From positions 1 through 12,207 of the forward strand of contig JAUVPO010000028.1 of the NCBI GenBank assembly GCA_030598625.1: a stretch of 12,207 nucleotides of DNA, in the 5' to 3' direction. A program made the position numbers and the translations under genes. Below the pieces are notes generated by a model, which ran no database searches, was not told the origin of the DNA, and saw nothing but the letters and a program-made list of their open reading frames with translations. Positions 6,900 to 12,207 of the stretch are shown in pieces; position 1 is the stretch's first letter; each line of letters opens with the position of its first letter. Source of the stretch: Deferribacteres bacterium (lineage in GTDB: Bacteria; Nitrospirota; Thermodesulfovibrionia; UBA6902).

Positions 6900-8172
6900 G
6901 CGCAAAATGAAAAGTGTAAATAATATGCTCTGCCTGTTATTCCTAACGATTATAAGTCTTGTTTTGATTTCCGGTAGTAAGGCTGATGCCCGGATTAAAC
7001 TGAAGACTAAAATACCGGACCTTTGCTACGGATGCCATGAGGAATTGAAAAAAAATCTGTCGGACCCCCATGTTCACCCTCTCTTTAAACGGGGCGAATG
7101 CATGCCATGCCATGACTCACATGTCAGTAATATTAAGGGTCTGATAGTTGAACAGATTGATTCCATTTGTCTTAACTGCCACGAGAAAATCAGAAACCTT
7201 CTCAAGAAGGCAACCCTGCATACCGCCCTTCGGGACAATCTATGCACGGATTGCCATTATTCTCATAGCGGGGAAAATAAATACCTTTTAACCATGCCTG
7301 AAAAACCCCTCTGCCTGAATTGCCATGAAGAAATCAAGGAGCAATTCAAGAAAGCCTATGCATGTCTCCCTTTTAAAGAGGGCAAATGTTCATCATGCCA
7401 TAATCCTCACGCTTCCGCTGAAGGCGATCTGCTTATTTCTTCTCCCAATAAGTTATGCCAAAAATGCCATGGTCCCAGATGCAAGGTCGGCAAGGTCTCT
7501 ATATCATCTGTAGTAAAAGACTCGGATTGTACGTCATGCCACTCAGGGCACAGCTCCAAGGATAAGGGCATCCTCGGCCCTTACGGCCACACAGTGTTTT
7601 TAATTAAAAAATGTGAAGAATGCCATAATCCAATTACTGCTAAAAAGAAAATAACCACCAAAATAGAAGGGGCGGATTTGTGCTTTAATTGCCACAAGAG
7701 GGACGAGTCAAAATTTCAATATGTAGATAACGATGTCCATGTGAAAGACGCAAAAAACCCGTGCACAATCTGCCATGATTATCACGCGTCGGGAAACAGG
7801 CATTTTATAAAAAATGAGTCGAGACTTTGTATTAACTGCCATGAAAAGACGGAGAAAAGGACGGCTTCCATGGAAAAGGCATTGAGGTCGATAAAATGCG
7901 CTCCTGTAAAAAACAGAAAATGTTTTGATTGTCATATACCAACACATTCGGACAGACCTCTTAATTATAGAGCAGACCCGATTGCGATGTGCGCAAGATG
8001 CCATGAATCACAGCATAAAATTACTCATCCGCTTGGTAATGATGTCATTGACGTGCGCAATGGAGAGCCGGTTACCTGCATTTCATGTCATAGCATGCAT
8101 TCTGCCAAGGCTGAGTTTATGCTAACTCATGAGAAGGACCGGGCCATTTGCATACAATGTCATAAAATGTGA
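6892..8172 (+). CDS. 16-heme doubled-CXXCH cytochrome c
   Basis: I chose ATG 6892 (426 residues) because GAGG at 6882-6885 is 6 nt upstream and the ATG overlaps the previous stop by 8 bp. GTG 6880 and ATG 6907 are alternatives. The Sec signal runs to about residue 33 (ADA). Sixteen CXXCH sites have first Cys at 45, 70, 93, 118, 141, 166, 189, 213, 241, 264, 291, 313, 344, 367, 396 and 420. The first ten sites have nearly the same spacing as in the 26-heme protein, including the extra site 28 residues after the eighth, so the two share a 9-heme block. At three places where the His about 8 residues before a CXXCHxxH site is expected there is instead Cys158 (CLPF), Ser205 or Cys336 (CAPV). Site 344 is CHxxxH. 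The role is presumably partner or redox exchange with the 26-heme protein. The last site is followed by only Lys-Met. Confidence 0.92.
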   Translation: MYKRKMKSVNNMLCLLFLTIISLVLISGSKADARIKLKTKIPDLCYGCHEELKKNLSDPHVHPLFKRGECMPCHDSHVSNIKGLIVEQIDSICLNCHEKIRNLLKKATLHTALRDNLCTDCHYSHSGENKYLLTMPEKPLCLNCHEEIKEQFKKAYACLPFKEGKCSSCHNPHASAEGDLLISSPNKLCQKCHGPRCKVGKVSISSVVKDSDCTSCHSGHSSKDKGILGPYGHTVFLIKKCEECHNPITAKKKITTKIEGADLCFNCHKRDESKFQYVDNDVHVKDAKNPCTICHDYHASGNRHFIKNESRLCINCHEKTEKRTASMEKALRSIKCAPVKNRKCFDCHIPTHSDRPLNYRADPIAMCARCHESQHKITHPLGNDVIDVRNGEPVTCISCHSMHSAKAEFMLTHEKDRAICIQCHKM

Positions 8173-8360
8173 TAAAAATAGTGTTGGAATGTCAGTAAGA
8201 GTTATTTATCAGGTTTGCAAAGTGTATTTCACCGGGCTTCAGGCTGAATATCAAGAAATCCAATTATCTAACTTATTGTATTTAAAATTAATATTAGTGA
8301 CTACGGGGAACTGTAATACAGAAAGAGATTGACACGTATCTTTTTCATGGGTGTTGGGTA

Positions 8361-8421
8361 ATTTTACACACTTATTGTAAATTGTTGCTGGATTTTACAC
8401 AGTCTTTCATAGTAATACACA
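8361..8421. repeat. Repeated ATTTTACACA boxes with a TTTACA/TGTAAA dyad
   Basis: ATTTTACACA occurs at 8361-8370 and again at 8392-8401, 31 bp apart. A partial copy, TACACA, occurs at 8416-8421, 20 bp further on. These spacings are close to three and two helical turns. The first copy also forms an inverted repeat, TTTACA (8363-8368) with TGTAAA (8376-8381). The boxes lie about 205-265 bp upstream of the -24 element, within reach of a sigma-54 activator. Their function is inferred from position only. Confidence 0.45.
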
Positions 8422-8487
8422 TTTATCTCATTGTTTATGAGCATAGAAAAATATGCCGATAATATATATGATAAGCTTCCGGGAAGG

Positions 8488-8546
8488 GTGAGCTATGCGA
8501 GAGATGGTCGGTTAATGCTGATTTTCTATAAAATCTCATAGCTTAC
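8488..8546. repeat. Imperfect inverted repeat upstream of the sigma-54 promoter
   Basis: GTGAGCTATG at 8488-8497 is complementary to CATAGCTTAC at 8537-8546 with one G-T pair. Inside it, GAGAT (8501-8505) can pair with ATCTC (8533-8537). As RNA this would be a stem of up to about 14 bp with a long loop. As DNA it gives two operator half-sites centred about 110 bp upstream of the -24 element. A compact palindrome, CTTCCGGGAAG, precedes it at 8476-8486. No T-run follows, so a terminator is less likely than an activator site. Confidence 0.5.
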
Positions 8547-8597
8547 GTCTTCTATTATAGTTCTGAAATGTATATGACGACTAACTCTCAACTGTCA

Positions 8598-8646
8598 ATA
8601 TTCAGGGGGTTTTAAATATAAATTTGGCATGATTATTGCTGAATAT
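8598..8646. repeat. 8-bp inverted repeat bracketing the sigma-54 element
   Basis: ATATTCAG at 8598-8605 is the exact reverse complement of CTGAATAT at 8639-8646. The right arm begins at the last base of the -12 GC and runs towards the expected start of transcription; the left arm sits just upstream of the -24 box. A factor bound at both arms would block or shape the promoter. The repeat is short and could be chance in AT-rich DNA. Confidence 0.35.
8624..8640 (+). promoter_or_regulatory. Sigma-54 (RpoN) -24/-12 promoter
   Basis: TTGGCAT, five bases, then TTGCT. The invariant GG (8626-8627) and GC (8638-8639) are separated by exactly 10 bp, and the match to the TGGCAC-N5-TTGCA consensus is near perfect. 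Transcription should start about 12 nt past the GC, near 8651, giving a leader of roughly 46 nt before ATG 8697. Sigma-54 promoters need an ATP-driven enhancer-binding protein, so the two downstream cytochromes should be under tight conditional control. No activator gene is in the window. Confidence 0.8.
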
Positions 8647-8696
8647 ATAGTGGCTATATGTATTTTTGCAGGTAATTAATGCAGATTTAATGAGAA

Positions 8697-9806
8697 ATGA
8701 AACCGGGAAATTACATCAAATCCTCAACATGTTACAGCCTGATATTCATCATGCTTCTTTTTTTTACCATTGAAGCGCGGGCAGCGGTCGTCGGCAAGTG
8801 CAGCAACTGCCATACAATGCACAACAGCCAGAATAACAATGTCATGGTGACATACACTTACGGTTCTGAAACCACGGACGCGAAAATCTTCCTGCTCAGA
8901 GGGACGTGCCTGGGATGCCATGCCCGGGGGCCGGATAAAATAGAAGATATAGGCGGCAATGATACTCCCCAGGTTTATCACAACGATGCCACGGGTGATC
9001 TGGCAGGCGGTAATTTCAAATATATAATCGGCGGCGCTGATGCCAAGGGACACAATTCGATTGAATTCGGTAATTATGAGGACACGCTGGAAGGTCCTCC
9101 GGGTCATCATGAACCTGATAACATTCTGACGGACCTTACCTGCGCCGGGGCCAGGGGTTGTCACGGTAAACGCAAAGAAGGCAATCCCCTCGTTGATATA
9201 AAAGGTTCTCACCACAAAAATACAGACGGCAAGTGTGATACGGCAGATCAAGTCTATAACAGCTACCGGTTCCTCTGGGGAGTAAAGGGTCTTGAGAATC
9301 AAACCGACAAGTGGCAGAATAAAACACCCAATAGTCATAATGAGTACTTTGGATCGACTACCCCGATGACTTTCGCCAGCTGTAATGACTGCCATAACCC
9401 AGGGGGGAAACGGCCTCAAAGCAACACGATCAGCGGGTTCTGCAGCACATGTCACGGGGCCTTTCATTTTATGGGATGGATGGATAGCGATCCCGGCATA
9501 GGCAGTGATTCCATTTCGCCGTTTATGAGACACCCGACAGATGTTTTATTGCCCGGCAGCGGTGAATATGCCGATTATAACGGCGGCGCCGGCAATCCGT
9601 ACAGTATAGTTGCCCCCGTGGCCAGGACAACGGTACCTGATACTGTCAGCAGCAGCGCCGCTCCGGGAACGGACGTTATTATGTGCTTATCATGTCATTC
9701 CGCTCACGCCACGGATTATGAAGACATGTTAAGGTGGGATTTTAAAAGTTCCACCCTGTCAACAGCGCTCTCAGGGTGTAACGTATGTCATACAGGCAAG
9801 AACTGA
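8697..9806 (+). CDS. Exported multiheme cytochrome c, six CXXCH plus one CX5CH
   Basis: This 369-residue protein has a signal peptide (hydrophobic 13-24) and cleavage expected around ARA-A at 28-30, so it is exported and probably soluble. Canonical CXXCH first cysteines are at 35, 71, 229, 249, 330 and 361. A seventh, atypical site is C-AGARG-CH at 149-156 (CX5CH), followed by Gly as is common after heme sites. Heme density is about half that of the large cytochromes upstream, with long Gly/Asn/Asp-rich loops between sites, so it is a different cytochrome style. The chain ends four residues after the last CXXCH. It is the first gene behind the sigma-54 promoter and is followed after 17 bp by another seven-heme gene. 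The ribosome binding site is weak (GAGAA just upstream). It is a periplasmic or extracellular electron carrier; the specific partner is unknown. Confidence 0.88.
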   Translation: MKPGNYIKSSTCYSLIFIMLLFFTIEARAAVVGKCSNCHTMHNSQNNNVMVTYTYGSETTDAKIFLLRGTCLGCHARGPDKIEDIGGNDTPQVYHNDATGDLAGGNFKYIIGGADAKGHNSIEFGNYEDTLEGPPGHHEPDNILTDLTCAGARGCHGKRKEGNPLVDIKGSHHKNTDGKCDTADQVYNSYRFLWGVKGLENQTDKWQNKTPNSHNEYFGSTTPMTFASCNDCHNPGGKRPQSNTISGFCSTCHGAFHFMGWMDSDPGIGSDSISPFMRHPTDVLLPGSGEYADYNGGAGNPYSIVAPVARTTVPDTVSSSAAPGTDVIMCLSCHSAHATDYEDMLRWDFKSSTLSTALSGCNVCHTGKN

Positions 9807-9823
9807 AGGGAATGTTATCTAAA

Positions 9824-11092
9824 ATGGCTAATGAACTTAACTACAAAAGACCGTTTATAAAAATAGCTGTCTTAAGCGCTCTGCTTGTTTCAGCAGTCTT
9901 TTTTTACATTGTTCCGGCACATGCCGGACCTTATCTGGATTCCGCTCACGGAGACTCAGCATATGGGGTAAAACGCAGCGCCACCGGTTTCCCGGCCGAT
10001 TATCCCATAGGGCATTGCGCGCACTGCCATGAGCAGCATGCGCGCATCAACGGCGCGGAGCCCGCACCTGCAGGCGGTCCTGACGACTATTTGCTCTTTG
10101 ATGAGAATTATTCCTCGCAGACCGTAGATTTCTGCTTTGACTGTCATACCGACGTAAGCTCTTATCAGACAGGAGGTATTACAAACCGCAGTTACAGTTT
10201 TCGTGCGGGCGGATGGACCGCTGATACGCTCAATGACATTCTCGAAGCATTTTCCTATTCCTCACCCGGCACTTCCCACGGCCTTTACGATATAAAAGCA
10301 TTTATTACAGGCAAATGGGGCTACACGGCTGATTCAAACCCCTGCGCTGCCTGTCATAATCCGCACTCCGCCCAGGGTGATCCTGAAAATTCAGACACTG
10401 CAAAAAGCTCTGGCTCAAGGGGATGGCCTGTTTCCCGCCCAGGCATGCATAGCAAAGATAATAATGCGTGGGGACTCTGGGGAGATGATGCCACAGAGAG
10501 GATGAGCAATTATACAGCCAACTATCAGGCTCCCTATCGCTACTATGCAGTAACTCCATCTGCTTTAGAGCCGCAGGGCGATATTATATCTGATCCTACT
10601 TCGGCTTCGCAGAGTACAACCGATTTTGTTACTTTCTGCACGGACTGTCATAGTGACACTAACACAATCTACAGTACAAGACTTGGAAGAGATCTGTACA
10701 AAATAGACTGGACGATTAATGGTGATAAGCACGGGGGAAAAGCATCAAGAGACGTTACTTATAATAAAGGCACGATAAAACTTCCCTATGTAGAAGGATC
10801 TGCAACCAATTATGTTCTATCATGCCTTGACTGCCACGAGCCGCACGGTTCCCAGAACGCCTTTTTGCTGCGGGCTGAGGTTAACGGTGTAGTTATATCC
10901 GGCGCTATTACTGCAGACGATAATTCAAACGGGGCGTGGACGGAATTTTGCGAGGCCTGTCATACCGTTACATTGACAGGCGTTGATGATCCATGCAACG
11001 GCGGCCATGGCCCCGGTTCCTGGCCGAATAAGGCATGTTTCGACTGCCATAAACATAGCTACTACAGATGTCCCACTAACTCATCTTTATAA
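9824..11092 (+). CDS. Exported seven-heme cytochrome c
   Basis: I chose ATG 9824 (422 residues). It gives a normal signal peptide: basic N-region, hydrophobic 14-29 and cleavage after AHA at about 34. AAGGGA at 9806-9811 lies upstream, though 12 nt is long spacing. In-frame ATGs at 9785 (overlapping the previous gene, with AGGG 8 nt upstream) and 9812 are alternatives; 9785 would give an unusually long N-region. Seven CXXCH sites have first Cys at 65, 104, 174, 272, 334, 376 and 405. Three are of the CHxxH type (CHEQH, CHNPH, CHEPH). The 98-residue gap between the third and fourth hemes is rich in Trp, Tyr, Asn and Ser and may be a non-heme, ligand- or partner-binding section. It is probably co-transcribed with the preceding cytochrome gene from the sigma-54 promoter and probably works with it. 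The substrate is unknown. Confidence 0.88.
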   Translation: MANELNYKRPFIKIAVLSALLVSAVFFYIVPAHAGPYLDSAHGDSAYGVKRSATGFPADYPIGHCAHCHEQHARINGAEPAPAGGPDDYLLFDENYSSQTVDFCFDCHTDVSSYQTGGITNRSYSFRAGGWTADTLNDILEAFSYSSPGTSHGLYDIKAFITGKWGYTADSNPCAACHNPHSAQGDPENSDTAKSSGSRGWPVSRPGMHSKDNNAWGLWGDDATERMSNYTANYQAPYRYYAVTPSALEPQGDIISDPTSASQSTTDFVTFCTDCHSDTNTIYSTRLGRDLYKIDWTINGDKHGGKASRDVTYNKGTIKLPYVEGSATNYVLSCLDCHEPHGSQNAFLLRAEVNGVVISGAITADDNSNGAWTEFCEACHTVTLTGVDDPCNGGHGPGSWPNKACFDCHKHSYYRCPTNSSL

Positions 11093-11161
11093 GACATAAA
11101 TTATCTCCAAAAGAGTTGCTTAAATCCTAAAGATTCAAGGGGCAAAGGAGAAATGCGCATT

Positions 11162-12058
11162 TTAGAATTTATCTTCGTGGCATGCAATGCATATTTGCAG
11201 GTCCTGGCCGGATAAGCGAAGCCTGAACTTCTCGCTCGCCCCCTGGGCACTGGCCTTTTCACCGGGGAGCACGCCCCTTTCATGCGGATTGTGACAGGTA
11301 GGACAGGTTATTTGCCCTTCGTAATTCAGCGGAAGAATTATGCCGAATTTCGTTTCCGATTGCTCCATTATAGACAATGTCCTGTCAGACGGTTTGCGCA
11401 GGTGGTTGGCATTTATGGGATGAAGCTGGCTTTGTTTAAAATGGCACCTGTAACATAAGACTTCAAGGTTTCCAATAAGTTTAACCTGCTCAAATGTCGC
11501 CAGTTTTTCATCCGGCTTTTCCACATGGCAGTATAAACACTTCTCTACAACAATGGCCCCTTTTTCAGTTAACTGATTATGCGGGTCGAGCATTGTGTAC
11601 TTTTTTTCATCGTGACACCTGAAACAGAGGGTCGTGCGGCTCAAATACGGAGCGCCTCTCAGGAACCTTCTGTTAAGCACCTTGTTTCGCTTACTCAACT
11701 GACACTGTAAATACATATCATGGCATGTGGTGCAGGTAAGCACTCCTTCCGATAGAGGCAGGTCCTTCGGTATCTTGTCCTTTTTCTCTTCAGATGGTGT
11801 TATGTCAACGGGATGGATATAAGTGCCCGGGGTATAGCCATGACACCGGCATAACTGCGTAAAGTCGCCGCCGAATTTTAAAAGTTTATCCCCGCCTTCC
11901 CGGGGCTTTTTCTCGTGGCATTCCGTGCAGTACTTGCCGGCATAATGGACATCGGTAGATTCCGATACAGTCCCGGCATCTTTTGGGCTTTCCCGGGCAA
12001 ATAATGAAACGCCCGGAAGGATTGTTATAAGCATTATTATAAAAAACAGTCTTTTCAT
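11162..12058 (-). CDS. Exported cytochrome c, seven CXXCH plus one CXCH
   Basis: Reading from ATG 12058 gives 298 residues with a clean signal peptide (MKRLFFI..., cleavage about LFA at 21). An upstream in-frame TTG at 12097 would add 13 residues before the signal and overlaps the probable -35 box, so I reject it. CXXCH first cysteines are at 44, 109, 145, 174, 202, 252 and 290. Between the first two is LCRCHGY (C70-R-C72-H73), a CXCH that looks like a heme site one residue short. An HPVDITPS segment then leads to the second site. The protein ends HEDKF right after the last CXXCH. The gene is convergent with the upstream cytochrome operon (69-bp gap) and has its own promoter. It is probably a periplasmic electron carrier; a direct link to the neighbouring cytochromes is likely but not shown. 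Confidence 0.88.
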   Translation of the reverse strand: MKRLFFIIMLITILPGVSLFARESPKDAGTVSESTDVHYAGKYCTECHEKKPREGGDKLLKFGGDFTQLCRCHGYTPGTYIHPVDITPSEEKKDKIPKDLPLSEGVLTCTTCHDMYLQCQLSKRNKVLNRRFLRGAPYLSRTTLCFRCHDEKKYTMLDPHNQLTEKGAIVVEKCLYCHVEKPDEKLATFEQVKLIGNLEVLCYRCHFKQSQLHPINANHLRKPSDRTLSIMEQSETKFGIILPLNYEGQITCPTCHNPHERGVLPGEKASAQGASEKFRLRLSGQDLQICIACHEDKF

Positions 12059-12068
12059 TCCAATACTT

Positions 12069-12097
12069 ATATTACATCCACAAAAAATCTTTCTCAA
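12069..12097 (-). promoter_or_regulatory. Probable sigma-70 promoter for the minus-strand cytochrome
   Basis: On the minus strand, TTGAGA (12092-12097) and TAATAT (12069-12074) are 17 bp apart: five of six and four of six matches to the standard -35 and -10. Transcription would start only a few bases before ATG 12058, giving a leaderless or near-leaderless mRNA. That fits the lack of a usable ribosome binding site there. Confidence 0.4.
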
Positions 12098-12180
12098 GTC
12101 TTTATGCCCTGGATCAAGCGTTTATTAATAATCGAATAATTTAGACGGTAGTCTTTGTTAAAATAAACTGATTATAAAAC

Positions 12181-12186
12181 AAGGAG
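12181..12186 (+). promoter_or_regulatory. Strong ribosome binding site for a gene at the window edge
   Basis: AAGGAG lies 9 nt before TTG 12196. The nearer ATG at 12187 is followed at once by TGA and cannot be the start. The site indicates a plus-strand gene divergent from the cytochrome gene. I find no convincing -35/-10 pair in the AT-rich gap before it. Confidence 0.5.
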
Positions 12187-12195
12187 ATGTGAACA

Positions 12196-12207
12196 TTGAA
12201 AAATACA
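12196..12207 (+). CDS. Start of an unknown gene, 3' partial
   Basis: Only four codons are visible (TTG AAA AAT ACA; Met-Lys-Asn-Thr), placed after a strong AAGGAG. The Lys in position 2 would suit a signal peptide or an ordinary N-terminus; nothing can be said about function. The gene is divergent from the minus-strand cytochrome, so the two may share control from the roughly 137-bp gap. Confidence 0.4.

Larger units (their letters stand above)
8173..8696. other. 524-bp gene-free regulatory region between two cytochrome operons
   Basis: No convincing gene is present. One open frame that begins inside the upstream cytochrome gene (8129-8332) has no ribosome binding site and unremarkable composition. 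The stretch is AT-rich and contains a sigma-54 element at 8624-8640 and several repeats, listed separately. A small palindrome, TTCAGGCTGAA, lies at 8238-8248. A good -35 match, TTGACA at 8329-8334, has no acceptable -10 at 16-18 bp. I see no GC-rich hairpin with a T-run that would clearly terminate the upstream operon, and no GEMM (c-di-GMP/cGAMP) riboswitch core, although such riboswitches precede some cytochrome genes in Geobacter. Confidence 0.7.

Noticed and set aside
8129..8332. 67-codon open frame beginning in the end of the 16-heme gene
   Set aside because: It overlaps the cytochrome gene out of frame, lacks a ribosome binding site and shows no recognisable domain; probably chance.
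8329..8364. Sigma-70 promoter from TTGACA at 8329
   Set aside because: The nearest -10-like TAATTT is 24 bp away, beyond the usable range.
8173..8696. Cyclic dinucleotide (GEMM) riboswitch upstream of the cytochrome operon
   Set aside because: I searched for its conserved core and tetraloop receptor pattern by eye and did not find it.
8724..9533. 269-codon open frame on the minus strand opposite the first sigma-54-driven cytochrome
   Set aside because: The plus-strand frame has a signal peptide and heme sites; the antisense frame is a by-product of its codon pattern.
11151..11162. Perfect palindrome AAATGCGCATTT in the gap between convergent genes
   Set aside because: Considered as a two-way terminator, but it has no loop and no clear T-run, and it is short.
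11153..11215. 20-codon frame after AAGGAG at 11145-11150
   Set aside because: Spacing of 2 nt is too short and it overlaps the convergent cytochrome gene; no sign of a real peptide.
1..12207. CRISPR arrays, tRNA or rRNA genes, insertion sequences
   Set aside because: No repeat-spacer pattern, RNA gene signature, transposase or terminal repeats seen; periodic similarity in 4938-8172 comes from heme-site codons.

Overview
The window is a dense multiheme cytochrome c locus. By eye its GC is in the mid-40s percent, and it comes from a Gram-negative bacterium: there are outer-membrane beta-barrel, lipoprotein and Sec signals and a sigma-54 promoter. The cytochrome families (doubled CXXCH proteins, and loosely packed seven-heme proteins) remind me most of anaerobic sediment or aquifer Nitrospirota of the Thermodesulfovibrio type, or Desulfobacterota/Geobacter relatives. 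That placement is inference; there is no marker gene. I count 62 canonical CXXCH sites in five proteins, plus two atypical sites (CX5CH and CXCH).

Region 1 (about 3-8172, plus strand) reads as one operon: the 3' part of a beta-barrel outer-membrane protein, three CsgG/GNA1162-like lipoproteins carrying four copies of the domain, a lipoprotein with two tandem SurA/parvulin-like units, a 26-heme cytochrome, and a 16-heme cytochrome that overlaps it by 8 bp. Gaps within it are 9-89 bp. The layout suggests an outer-membrane electron conduit or extracellular cytochrome system with its own assembly and folding factors.

Region 2 (8173-8696) is a 524-bp gene-free regulatory stretch. It holds a textbook sigma-54 -24/-12 element at 8624-8640 and, upstream of it, direct and inverted repeats placed where an enhancer-binding protein would bind.

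Region 3 (8697-11092) is a two-gene operon behind that promoter, encoding two exported cytochromes with about seven hemes each.

Region 4 (11162-12058, minus strand) is a convergent single gene for another roughly seven-heme exported cytochrome. It is followed by a divergent gap and the first codons of a further plus-strand gene at the window edge.

Working model (inference): the 26- and 16-heme proteins form a long bis-His heme wire linked to the beta-barrel, with the lipoproteins and the PPIase-like protein helping assembly. The sigma-54-controlled pair would be switched on under a specific condition such as an electron acceptor, nitrogen or surface signal. The least expected details are a shared 9-heme block in the two large cytochromes, Cys or Ser in place of three predicted distal His ligands in the 16-heme protein, and a G9 tract at the junction of the two SurA-like units, where a one-base slip in either direction gives an almost immediate stop.
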